Positions 17,725-26,535 of a stretch of 64,000 nt of DNA are shown piece after piece (the stretch's first letter is position 1; each line of letters opens with the position of its first letter). A program made the position numbers and the translations under genes. The stretch covers positions 1 to 64,000 of the forward strand of contig JBJTVH010000040.1 of NCBI GenBank assembly GCA_046081125.1. Direction: 5' to 3'. The notes below the pieces were generated by a model. That model was not told the DNA's origin and did not search any database. It was given only the letters and a program-made list of their open reading frames with translations. The DNA is from JBEIFW01 sp046081125. GTDB taxonomy: Bacteria; Actinomycetota; Acidimicrobiia; Acidimicrobiales; Ilumatobacteraceae.

Positions 17725-18426
17725 GTGATCCACGAGGTCGACGACGCAATCCGAGCCCTGCTGCGCCGCGATGCCATCCGGGGTACGGACATCGACATCG
17801 TGTTCGACGCGCCCACGAAGGAATGGTCGAGCCGGCGCAATGCGCCGACGATCGACGCCTACCTCTACGACATCCGGGAGGACGTGCGCCGCCGCGAGGT
17901 CGGCCGGGTCGACGTCCGCACCGACGGCCTGGTCACCGCCCGTGTCGGCCCGCCACGCTGGTTCAAGCTGTCCTACCTGCTGACGGCCTGGACGCAACGG
18001 CCCGAGGACGAGCACCGACTGCTCGCCGCCATGCTGCGCGGGCTGTTGCGCTACGAGGCGCTGCCGGCCGACCTGCTGACGGGTTCGCTGGGCGATCTCG
18101 GCCTACCCGTGCCGTACACCTGCGGGCTCCCGCCACCGGAGGACCGGGCGTTGTCGGACGTGTGGTCGGCCCTCGGTGGCGAGTTGAAGCCCTCGCTCGA
18201 TCTCGTCGTCATCGCGCCGTTCGATCTGTCGCGCGACCACGAGTTCGGACCGCCGGTCACCGAGGAGACCCGGCTCGTGGTGAGCACCGGTCGCAATCTC
18301 GCCACGAACGACTGGGCCCCCGAACGCAGCGAGCCCCCTCGGGTTCCGCTGGCCTCCGAGGAGCGCGTCGTCGGCCCGCCGCAGCGGCCCGGCCGACGGG
18401 TGCGGATCACGGAACTGCCCCGATGA
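17725..18426 (+). CDS. DUF4255 protein, Pvc16/Afp16-like tail terminator
   Basis: 233 residues matching the Pvc16_N family: IHEVDDAIRALL at the start, FDAPTKEWSSRRNAPTIDAYLYDIREDVRRRE, and WFKLSYLLTAWTQRPEDEHRLLAAMLRGLLR. In eCIS and phage tails this family caps the tube/sheath and sets length. GTG 17725 begins the conserved N-terminus. Overlaps the ATPase start by 4 nt, the usual neighbour of this family. Confidence 0.88.
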   Translation: MIHEVDDAIRALLRRDAIRGTDIDIVFDAPTKEWSSRRNAPTIDAYLYDIREDVRRREVGRVDVRTDGLVTARVGPPRWFKLSYLLTAWTQRPEDEHRLLAAMLRGLLRYEALPADLLTGSLGDLGLPVPYTCGLPPPEDRALSDVWSALGGELKPSLDLVVIAPFDLSRDHEFGPPVTEETRLVVSTGRNLATNDWAPERSEPPRVPLASEERVVGPPQRPGRRVRITELPR

Positions 18427-20399
18427 ACGCCGCCGAGCGCTACCTGCAGGGCCGGCTCGACGGTGTGCGCGCCCGCGTAGCCGCTGCGATCGAGCGACGC
18501 CGCGCCGGCGATCCCGACCCCGGCGATCGCTTCCGCGGGCTCTACGTCAGCGACGAGCAGGCGGGTCGGCTGCTCGACGACCGGCCGCCACTCGCCGACG
18601 TCCCCACCCTCGACGACGACCTCGAGCGCTGGGCCGACGAGCGCGAGCAGGATGGCGCCGTCGTGCACCTGCGCGACACCGCCCGGGCCTTCGGGCTCGA
18701 TCCGGTCGAGGTCGAGCTGATGCTCGTCGCCGCCGCACCGGATCTCGATCCCCGCCTCGAGCGCGCCTACGGCTACCTGCACGACGACGTCACCCGACGG
18801 CGGGCCACGATCGGCCTCGCGATCGAGCTGACCGGCGGCCGGCCCGACGACCCGGCGGCCCGGGCCCGGCTCGGCCCGGTCGGCACGCTCGTGCGGTTCG
18901 GGCTCGTCGTGGTGGAGGAGACCGACCGGCCGGTGCTGTCGCGGTCGCTGCGCGTGCCGGACTGCGTGCTCGATCACCTGCTCGCCGGCCAGGGCGCCGA
19001 CCCGGTGGTCGACGCCCTGCGAGAACGGCCCGTCGCGGCGAACGACATCGACGGCGAATCCTTGGCCCGCGCGCTGCGCTTCGGGTGCCCGCTCGTCTAC
19101 GTGCGCGACCGGCTCGGGGCGGCGACGCTGTCGTTCGCCGTGCGCGGCGTCCACGCCGCCGGCCGGGAGGCGCTCGTGGTCGATCTCGACCGTCTCGCCC
19201 CCGGTGCCGACGTCGCCGCAGTGACCCAGTCGCTCGTGCGCGCCGCCCGGCTCGACGGGGCGGTGCTGGTGGCCGGGCCGATCGAGGCACTGTCCGAGCG
19301 TGACGCCGCGGCGGCCCGGCAGCTCGCCGACGCCGAGGTCGACACCGTGCTGATCGGACACCGGGCCTGGGACCCGGTGTGGTCGCGCCGACCGCCCCTG
19401 CAGCTCGACCCGCCGGACATCACCGGTGACTTCGCCGCAGGCCTGCCGTTCCGCCTCACCCCCGAGCAGGCCGCCCGGGCGCGCGCCGCGGCCGAACTGC
19501 AGGCGACGGCCTTCGGCGAGCCGGTCACCCTCGACCACCTCGCGGCGGGGGCCCGGGCCCAGAACGCGAGCGGCCTCGAGCGGCTGGCATTGCGGATCTC
19601 TCCGGTCGCCGGGTTCGACGACCTGGTCCTGCCCGAGCCCGTGACACAGCAACTCACCGACATCGTGGCCCGCGTCCGCCATCGGACCCGGGTGCTTGGC
19701 GACTGGGGGATGCGGCGTTCGGCCGGCAAGGGCCGTGGGGTGACGGCACTGTTCGCCGGCGACTCGGGCACCGGCAAGACGCTCTCGGCCGAGGTGGTCG
19801 CCGGGGCGCTCGGCCTCGACCTGTACGTGATCGACCTTGCGACGGTGATCGACAAGTACATCGGCGAGACCGAGAAGAACCTCGACCGGATCTTCCGGGA
19901 GGCCGACCGGGTGAACGGCGTGCTGCTGTTCGACGAAGCCGACGCGATCTTCGGCAAGCGCTCCGAGGTCCATGACGCCCGGGATCGCTACGCCAACGTC
20001 GAGGTGGCCTACCTCCTGCAGCGCATGGAGCGGTTCGACGGCATCGCCATCCTGACCACGAACCTGCGGGCCAACCTCGACGACGCATTCCTGCGCCGCC
20101 TCGACGCCCTCGTCGATTTCCCCACCCCGGACGAGCCGAGCCGTCGCCTGCTGTGGGAGCGCCACCTCCCCCGCAGCCTGCCCACCGGCTCCGACGTCGA
20201 CCTCGGGTTCCTCGCCCGCGCGTTCGACCTCCCGGGCGGCAACATCCGCAACATCGCCGTGTCCGCCGCGTTCCTGGCCGCCGCCGCCGACCGGGACGTC
20301 GGGATGCCCGATCTGATCAAGGCCACCGTGCGCGAGTACCGCAAGCTCGGACGGCTGTGCCTGGAATCCGAGTTCGGGCCGTACTTCTCGCTCGTCTGA
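18423..20399 (+). CDS. AAA+ ATPase of the contractile injection system (Afp15-like)
   Basis: 658 residues. An all-helical N-terminal region precedes one C-terminal AAA module: Walker A GDSGTGKT (about 447), pore/linker VIDKYIGETEKNLDRIF, Walker B GVLLFDEADAIFG, sensor 1 ILTTNLRAN and Arg finger region LDDAFLRRLD. eCIS clusters nearly always carry one such ATPase, thought to act in particle assembly. ATG overlaps the DUF4255 stop. It ends 6 nt from the convergent 3' end of the large cargo-like gene. Confidence 0.9.
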   Translation: MNAAERYLQGRLDGVRARVAAAIERRRAGDPDPGDRFRGLYVSDEQAGRLLDDRPPLADVPTLDDDLERWADEREQDGAVVHLRDTARAFGLDPVEVELMLVAAAPDLDPRLERAYGYLHDDVTRRRATIGLAIELTGGRPDDPAARARLGPVGTLVRFGLVVVEETDRPVLSRSLRVPDCVLDHLLAGQGADPVVDALRERPVAANDIDGESLARALRFGCPLVYVRDRLGAATLSFAVRGVHAAGREALVVDLDRLAPGADVAAVTQSLVRAARLDGAVLVAGPIEALSERDAAAARQLADAEVDTVLIGHRAWDPVWSRRPPLQLDPPDITGDFAAGLPFRLTPEQAARARAAAELQATAFGEPVTLDHLAAGARAQNASGLERLALRISPVAGFDDLVLPEPVTQQLTDIVARVRHRTRVLGDWGMRRSAGKGRGVTALFAGDSGTGKTLSAEVVAGALGLDLYVIDLATVIDKYIGETEKNLDRIFREADRVNGVLLFDEADAIFGKRSEVHDARDRYANVEVAYLLQRMERFDGIAILTTNLRANLDDAFLRRLDALVDFPTPDEPSRRLLWERHLPRSLPTGSDVDLGFLARAFDLPGGNIRNIAVSAAFLAAAADRDVGMPDLIKATVREYRKLGRLCLESEFGPYFSLV

Positions 20400-20405
20400 T
20401 CGCCC

Positions 20406-23400
20406 TCACGGCGGCGCCACGGACATGTTCGGCTCCGGCGCCGCGGGCGACTCCGAGGAGCCGTACTCCGACGCCGTGCCGTCGACCGCGGCCCGGCCGA
20501 CGCCCGAGAGCACCCGGGCGATCGTGCTGCGGTAGGCGAGCCAGCGGGCATGGTTCGCCATCTGCGCCGACATCGCCTCGATGGCCGAGGCGCTGTGGGC
20601 GAGGTTCGCCTCCTGCCGCAACGCCGTGAGCAGGCTGGTCGACTGCTGGGTGACGGCGGCGAGCGCCGCTTCGGCATCGGCCCGGATCGCCGCATCCACG
20701 ACACCGCGATCGGCGCGCACCTTGATGCTCTCGAATCGGGTCACCAGGTCGGCGAACACGCCTTCGGCCGGGCCCTCGAAGCCGACCTCCGCCATACGTC
20801 GGCCGTACTTGCCGATGCTGCGGAACGCGTCCGCAAGCTGTCCCGGGTTGACGGCGTGGTGCAGTTCCTCCACCGCGTGACGGATCTTGGGGATCTGGTC
20901 GATCACCGAAGACATCCGATCGACGGCGGACATCGGTGCGCCGAGCGGTCCGATCCCGCCGGGTGGCTCGTACAGGCCTCGCTCGGTCACGTAGCGCCGG
21001 GTGCCGCCGCTGGTGAAGTAGCCGCCCTCCTCGGCGGCGTTGATCATCGACTGCCGCTCGACGATCGACTCGGCCACCCGGGCCTGCGCGGCGGTATCCC
21101 CGGACCGGCAGGCCTCGACGAGTTGCTGCTGAAGGGCGTCCACCTCGTGCGACAGCGCGTTGGCCTGCGTCGCGTTCATCACCGACACCCGCCGCACCGG
21201 GATCCCGGCGGCATCCATCTGGGCGCGCAGCGCAGCGACCGCCGCCTCGTCGCCGGCCTGCTGGGCCATCTGGAGCTGCGAGTTCATGACCATCACCTGC
21301 TGCGAGGCCGCCGTGCGCCGGGCGATGTCCTCCCGCAGCGCATCGGGCACCACCTCGGTGAAGGCCCGCATGCGGGCGGCGTCGGTGAAGAAGTCGTTCT
21401 TCAGCAGCCGGTTCAACCCTCCGGGCCCGGTCCCGGCTCGCTCGGCCAGGAACAGCCGCGCCCGGTCACGGTTCTCGGCAGCGAAGGTGCCGTAGGTGGA
21501 GATGTCGAGGTCGTTCTTGAACGACCCGCGCGATCCGGTCGCTTCGAGCAACGGCTGACCCTCGGCGATCCCCTCCCGTCGCAGCCCGTTCGGCGCCCAG
21601 TTCAGGAGATCCCCGTAGAGCACTTCGCGCCAGGCCACGAGCGCCTTGCCGGTCTCGGACTCGTTGCCGAGCACCGACGACAACATCGTCCATCCCCCGG
21701 CCTGGTCGAGCAGGCCCTTGGGGCCGAGGGCGGCGAGCCCGTCGCGCGCCGCCGCCTCGGCCGCAGCACCCCGCAACTTGCCGCTCGCGATCAACGCCAC
21801 CCGCTGACCGACCGAGCGCGACACCGCCGCGCCGGCCCCGGAGGCACCCGCCTCGACGCCCTCGCGGGCGAGCAACTCCTGGTAGGCGAGCACCTGCCGG
21901 CCCGCCGCCGAGTCCCGCCCGACCGCGGTGAGCAACTCCTCGGCGCTCTTCCCCGACAGGCGCATCGCCTCGGGCACCCCGACCTCGCCGATCCCGCGCG
22001 CCAGCACCTCGGCGGCGTTGGGCGGAAGCGCACCCCGCCCGATCTCGGCGAGCGCGGCGGCCCCCATGCGCTCTTGCGCCGCTCGGGTGACGCCGCGCTC
22101 GGCAAACAACGCGCGGCCGCGCCCCACACTCTGGAAGCCGTCCAGGAACGCGAAGACCGTATCGAGGATCGCTGCGACGAGCGCCGCATCGGCCTGCCCC
22201 TGTGAAACGAGCGCCGTCTCCGGTGACGTCGAGGCCCGGGCTGCGACCGCAAGGTCCTCCCACTGCTCCCAACTGCGCGCCGCCATGCTCGCACTGGTGG
22301 CCACGCCGCCGACGAGCGCCACGGTGGCCAAGCCGCCGCTCGCGATCTCGGCGACCACGAACAACGCGCCCGACAGCACGCCGCCGCCGATGGCGAGCAG
22401 GGTCTGCATCCCCTCGTGGTCGCCGATCACGCCTTGGCCGATGGTGCGGTAGAAGCGGCCCTGCTCGGCGTAGAGCTGGCCGTGGATGGGCTGCAGGTCC
22501 CGCCAGTCGAGGTCGCCGGAATCGATCTTCGGCTGGGTTTCGCGGATCTTGGTCTCGGTCTCGCGCAGCTGGGTGGCCATCTCGGTGCGGGCCTGCTGTG
22601 GGCTGGCCTGCGCCAGGGCATCGACCCGGTTGTCACGTATGGCGAGATGCACGGTCGGCGACATCGCCGAATACCCCGTGAGGACCGCCTGAACCCTGTC
22701 CCAGTTGGTCTTCACCGCGTCCCAGCTCGAGAACCCCGGCTCGGTCGAGGCACGGGTCGGTTGGGTGTTCGGATCGAAGCGGGACACCACCTCGTCGGGT
22801 CCGAACGAGGGCATGTCGCTGTAGTTCGGAATCGTGTCGTAGCCGACCGGGATCTCCCGCAACCCAGCGGCGAACTGCTGGGCCCGGCCGACCTCGACGA
22901 GGATCTGCTGCACGAACGCGAGCCGGTCGTCCTGGTCGTTGCGGACCGCTTCGTTCGGCGCCGACGCCTCCAACCCCATCGCCTCGATCTCGCCGTGGAC
23001 GCTCGTGAGGTTCCGGGCCATGTAGTCCCGGGCCCGCTGCTTGGTGTCGTTCTCGAACCGGGTCCGCAGCGCCGCCACAGCGCCGATCGAGTGCAGCTCC
23101 GCGCCCCGGGCGATGCACCCCTCCCACAGCGCGAAGTTGGCCTCGGCCACGCCCTGGATTCCGGCGCCGAAGCTGTCCCAGATCCGCTCCATCGCCGACT
23201 CGTCGAGCGGACCGGCCCAGCCCTGGTTCGAGAGCATCGACAACGCTCGGATCCGTTCCGGTTGACTGAACGACCCCCACGACATGATGTCCTTGAGGGG
23301 TCCGACGTCGTCGAGGGTGATCGCCCGGTCGTAGCGGCTGCGGTCGGTCTCGGCCGCCCGCTCCAACGGGGCGGCGAGCTGCTCGTCGGTGATCCGAGCG

Positions 23401-23579
23401 ACGAACGTCCCGGCGGCCTGGTTGCCCGCGAGCCGCTGCACCCGACCCACCATCGCTGCGGCCATGCCGGCCGGTGCGGCCGGATCGAGGACCGGCGGGG
23501 CACCCTCCGGCGACCGGCCGGCGGTGCGCGCCGTGCGAGCCGGTGCCGGTTCCGCCGCCGGCCGCGCCCGCTGCGTCAC
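20406..23579 (-). CDS. Large injection-system-associated protein, candidate cargo/toxin
   Basis: 1057 residues, last gene of the structural operon. GTG 23579 overlaps the gpI stop. The N-terminus is low complexity followed by VQRLAGNQAAGTFVARI (residues 47-63), the short GNxA motif common in eCIS-associated DUF4157-type and toxin proteins. A hydrophobic Gly/Ala-rich segment lies at about 391-435. A GS-x6-DxD segment (GSRGSFKNDLDI, 682-693) resembles the nucleotidyltransferase G-S...D-x-D signature. The C-terminal third is helical, Gln/Ala-rich. Position and motif suggest effector or lumen cargo; enzymatic activity is only a hypothesis. Confidence 0.6.
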   Translation of the reverse strand: MTQRARPAAEPAPARTARTAGRSPEGAPPVLDPAAPAGMAAAMVGRVQRLAGNQAAGTFVARITDEQLAAPLERAAETDRSRYDRAITLDDVGPLKDIMSWGSFSQPERIRALSMLSNQGWAGPLDESAMERIWDSFGAGIQGVAEANFALWEGCIARGAELHSIGAVAALRTRFENDTKQRARDYMARNLTSVHGEIEAMGLEASAPNEAVRNDQDDRLAFVQQILVEVGRAQQFAAGLREIPVGYDTIPNYSDMPSFGPDEVVSRFDPNTQPTRASTEPGFSSWDAVKTNWDRVQAVLTGYSAMSPTVHLAIRDNRVDALAQASPQQARTEMATQLRETETKIRETQPKIDSGDLDWRDLQPIHGQLYAEQGRFYRTIGQGVIGDHEGMQTLLAIGGGVLSGALFVVAEIASGGLATVALVGGVATSASMAARSWEQWEDLAVAARASTSPETALVSQGQADAALVAAILDTVFAFLDGFQSVGRGRALFAERGVTRAAQERMGAAALAEIGRGALPPNAAEVLARGIGEVGVPEAMRLSGKSAEELLTAVGRDSAAGRQVLAYQELLAREGVEAGASGAGAAVSRSVGQRVALIASGKLRGAAAEAAARDGLAALGPKGLLDQAGGWTMLSSVLGNESETGKALVAWREVLYGDLLNWAPNGLRREGIAEGQPLLEATGSRGSFKNDLDISTYGTFAAENRDRARLFLAERAGTGPGGLNRLLKNDFFTDAARMRAFTEVVPDALREDIARRTAASQQVMVMNSQLQMAQQAGDEAAVAALRAQMDAAGIPVRRVSVMNATQANALSHEVDALQQQLVEACRSGDTAAQARVAESIVERQSMINAAEEGGYFTSGGTRRYVTERGLYEPPGGIGPLGAPMSAVDRMSSVIDQIPKIRHAVEELHHAVNPGQLADAFRSIGKYGRRMAEVGFEGPAEGVFADLVTRFESIKVRADRGVVDAAIRADAEAALAAVTQQSTSLLTALRQEANLAHSASAIEAMSAQMANHARWLAYRSTIARVLSGVGRAAVDGTASEYGSSESPAAPEPNMSVAPP

Positions 23580-24154
23580 CGGGGAACGACCTCGACACGC
23601 ACGGGCACATGGGCCGGGGTCGCTGCGCGTACCAGCCGGCTGACCCGATCGAGTTCGGCGGGAATGAGCGGCGCCGCCACCCGAACGAGGATCCCCGGCG
23701 CGCTCGTCCCCGGCGCGACGCCACCGGGCCGGGCCGAGACCGCGACCCCCCCGTTGTCGAGCACCTCGACCCGACCGCCGAGGTACGCCTCGACGAGCTC
23801 GCGCACGCCCTTGGCGGTCCCCCGCCACCGGAACAGCTCGACGCCGGAGGCAACGAGACGGCGGAGCTGCTCAGGCCGCCAGTTGTCGTCGACCGCAAGG
23901 CCCACCCAACCGGCCACCCAGGACAGCACGTCGAGCGGCGAGAGCGCCGGATCGAGGTAGGCATCGAGGTTGTCGAGCGTCAGCCACACCGGGGCGAGCA
24001 CGGCGTCGAGGGCGTCACACAGGAGCATCGCGTTGGCGTCGAGTTCCTGGTAGATCGCCGGAAGCAACGATCCGAGCCCGACCGCGCCGCGCCCGACGAA
24101 GCCGGGGACGGGTTCGACCCCCGGCAGCGACCAGTCCTCGAACCCGGCCCTCAT
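23576..24154 (-). CDS. Phage tail protein I-like baseplate component (Afp12-like)
   Basis: 192 residues. LLPAIYQELDANAMLLCDALDAVLAPVWLTLDNLDAYLDPALSPLDVLSWVAGWVGL and RLVASGVELFRWRGTAKGVRELVEAYLGG are the hallmarks of the gpI-like family at the baseplate periphery. ATG 24154 overlaps the baseplate J stop by 4 nt; the longer open frame upstream is a shadow of that gene. Confidence 0.85.
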   Translation of the reverse strand: MRAGFEDWSLPGVEPVPGFVGRGAVGLGSLLPAIYQELDANAMLLCDALDAVLAPVWLTLDNLDAYLDPALSPLDVLSWVAGWVGLAVDDNWRPEQLRRLVASGVELFRWRGTAKGVRELVEAYLGGRVEVLDNGGVAVSARPGGVAPGTSAPGILVRVAAPLIPAELDRVSRLVRAATPAHVPVRVEVVPR

Positions 24155-26124
24155 GTCGACCCCTGCAACCGCACCTCGCAGCGCTCCAGGTACGGAAGCC
24201 CGTTGGCTTGCGGGACCAGGCGCGGTTGGGGCTGCGGGGCGTACTGCCCGGTGGCGAGGTCGATGGCGAACAGCAGGAGGTCCTCCACCTGGTCCACCCC
24301 CGGAAGGCGGGCCACCGCGCCGACGAGTTCCCCCGTGGTGACCGGCCGCCCGAGCGGCCATCCGGTGCCGTCGGGTCCGCCGTGGACCGGGTGCAGGTGG
24401 CGGCGCACGGCGGCGACCACCCGCGCTTCGAGTTCGGCGGCGTTCGCGGTGGCCCACGGCCGCACGAACACGACGATCCGCACGCCTTGGTAGACGGGCG
24501 GCTCGATCACCACGCGGGCGCCGAGGACCCGGCGCAGATCCAGTTCGGCGGCCACTCGGCCCAAGGTGTCGGCGTCGGGTTGGAGTTGCTCCGGGCTGGG
24601 CTGCTCGGGCACGTGGGGCACCACGAGCAACCGGACGACGCCCGGCTCGGCCGCCGGCGTGAGGCAGTGGGCCCGGGCCAGGTTCCGAGACGCCTGCAGC
24701 GCAAGGTACTCGTAGTCCTCGGCCGTGACCGCCCGGTCCCGCGTGCGGAACGCGAGCGGGGCGCGTGCCTTCGCCGCGTCGACCGTCTCGCCGTCGACCC
24801 CGCCGGTCGCCGCCCGCCGGTTCTCCACGCGTGCCACCGAGGGCACGGAGGCCTTCAGCACCCGCAGGGTTCCCGGCAGGACGTTGCCGACCCGGCCGCC
24901 GCCGTGCAGGTAGCGGCGCACCCGCAACACGCTGCCGGCCGGGGGGACCGCGCCGTACTGGCGCAGCGCACCCTCGGGCTCGCGCACCGCCGGTCCGAAC
25001 ACGATCCGCCCTGCGGTGGCGTCGATCCGGAACACGCGATCGGTCGGACCGGCATCGACGAAGTCGTCCACCCGGCGCCACTCGTGCACCACGGCCGCCG
25101 TGGTGCCGTCGGCCTGCTCGAGGTCCTGCATGGCCTCGATCACCTCGGGTTCGCCGCCGAACACCACCGGGCGGTGCTCGAGGTCGTAGGTCTGGCCGGG
25201 TGCCCCCTCGGAGTTCCCGAGCACCTCGGCGAGCACCTCGGTGGCGTGCCGGGCGCCCGTGGTACCGCCGACGGTGAACGCCATCAGGTCGGTGATCCGG
25301 GGCGAGGCCCGGTACGGGTTGTCGCCCGGAGGGGTGGCAGCCACCACGCAGCGCACCCAACCGCCCCGCTGACCCGACACGGTCGAGGCCGCATGATCGG
25401 CGGGGAGGTGCAACACCACGTCACCGGGACGGTTGAACCCACCTGTGGTGTCCCGCTCGATCTCGCACGGCTTCCAGCCGTCGGCGGTCCATGCCTCCCA
25501 GACCCGGGGCGGCCGAAGCGGGTTGATGCCGAACCCCTCGACGCTGCCGGCGATGCGCAGGTCGAGCACACACGACGGCGCCGGATCGGACAGCCCGACG
25601 AAGCACGCGTCGCCGGGTTGCGGCGGCTCGGCGAACAGCGCCACGTCCCGACCGGTGGCCAGTGCGTTGGTGCGGTCCTCGAGTGCACCGCCGGCGGGCT
25701 GCACGGCGATGGCGATCCGCCGGACCGGAACGATCGAGAGCTCCTCGACCGTGCGGAACACGACCGCTTCGGTCCGGTCGGTCCGCTCGGTGGCCACCTC
25801 GACGCCGGCCGGGACGGTCACCACGCGCGACTGCGGCGCGGTCAACCAGAACGTCACGTCTGTCGTCGCGGCGTGGGGCGGTCGCAGCTCGATGCCGAGC
25901 AGGTCGAGGAACTTCACGTAGAGGCGGTCGGGGACCCGGTTGAGCCGGTAGAGCAGCTGCTCCACCATGAACGCGAACGTCTCGATCAGCGTGACGCCGG
26001 GATCCGACACGTTGTGGTCGGTCCAGCCCGTCCACTCCGGCCAGCGGCGCTGCACCATGCGCTTGGCCTCGTCGACGAGCTGCTGGAACGTTCGGTCGTC
26101 GAGGTTCGGGGCGGGGAGGCTCAC
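24151..26124 (-). CDS. Baseplate J/gp47-like protein (Afp11-like)
   Basis: 657 residues of the large putative baseplate assembly family. The N-terminus reads LPAPNLDDRTFQQLVDEAKRMV, followed by HNVSDPGVTLIETFAFMVEQLLYRLNRVPDRLYVKFLDLLGI, a baseplate wedge signature. The C-terminal gpJ core has GETVDAAKARAPLAFRTRDRAVTAEDYEYLA. Forms the wedges around the spike. Overlaps both gp25 and gpI genes by 4 nt. Confidence 0.9.
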   Translation of the reverse strand: MSLPAPNLDDRTFQQLVDEAKRMVQRRWPEWTGWTDHNVSDPGVTLIETFAFMVEQLLYRLNRVPDRLYVKFLDLLGIELRPPHAATTDVTFWLTAPQSRVVTVPAGVEVATERTDRTEAVVFRTVEELSIVPVRRIAIAVQPAGGALEDRTNALATGRDVALFAEPPQPGDACFVGLSDPAPSCVLDLRIAGSVEGFGINPLRPPRVWEAWTADGWKPCEIERDTTGGFNRPGDVVLHLPADHAASTVSGQRGGWVRCVVAATPPGDNPYRASPRITDLMAFTVGGTTGARHATEVLAEVLGNSEGAPGQTYDLEHRPVVFGGEPEVIEAMQDLEQADGTTAAVVHEWRRVDDFVDAGPTDRVFRIDATAGRIVFGPAVREPEGALRQYGAVPPAGSVLRVRRYLHGGGRVGNVLPGTLRVLKASVPSVARVENRRAATGGVDGETVDAAKARAPLAFRTRDRAVTAEDYEYLALQASRNLARAHCLTPAAEPGVVRLLVVPHVPEQPSPEQLQPDADTLGRVAAELDLRRVLGARVVIEPPVYQGVRIVVFVRPWATANAAELEARVVAAVRRHLHPVHGGPDGTGWPLGRPVTTGELVGAVARLPGVDQVEDLLLFAIDLATGQYAPQPQPRLVPQANGLPYLERCEVRLQGST

Positions 26125-26522
26125 GGCTGCTCCTGCGGGATGACGTAGAAGGGGAACACGAGGTTGCGCGGATCATTCGAGCCGCGGATCTCGTAACGGA
26201 TGTCGATGTACAGGCACGAGCCGTCGGTCTCGTCGGCCCGCACGGTCACGTCGAGGACGTCGATGCGCGGTTCCCATCGCTCGAGTGCCCGAAGCACGGC
26301 GTCGCGCAGGCGTCCGGCGGTCTCCCGGTCGGCGGGAGCGAACACGTAGTCGTGGATGCCGCAACCGAACTCGGGCCGCATCGGGCGCTCGCCCGGTGCC
26401 GTCGCCAGGATCAGCCGGATGGCCTCCTCGATCTCCTGGACCCCGGTGACCAATGCGAGCGACCCGGACGGGTCGAGCCGCAACGGGAAGGCGATCCCTG
26501 CACCGATCGGACTGCGCGCCAT
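26121..26522 (-). CDS. gp25/GPW-like baseplate protein (Afp9-like)
   Basis: 133 residues of the GPW/gp25 lysozyme-like fold without catalytic role: GAGIAFPLRLDPSGSLALVTGVQEIEEAIRLILATAPGERPMRPEFGCGI and the C-terminal strand pair. Initiates sheath docking at the baseplate. Includes the EFGCGIHDYVFAP motif region. Confidence 0.9.
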   Translation of the reverse strand: MARSPIGAGIAFPLRLDPSGSLALVTGVQEIEEAIRLILATAPGERPMRPEFGCGIHDYVFAPADRETAGRLRDAVLRALERWEPRIDVLDVTVRADETDGSCLYIDIRYEIRGSNDPRNLVFPFYVIPQEQP

Positions 26523-26535
26523 GGCCGTGCTCTCC

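Noticed and set aside
18051..20165. 704-codon minus-strand frame opposite the AAA+ ATPase
   Set aside because: It lacks any recognisable domain and mirrors the codon bias of the ATPase gene, whose Walker motifs are unambiguous.
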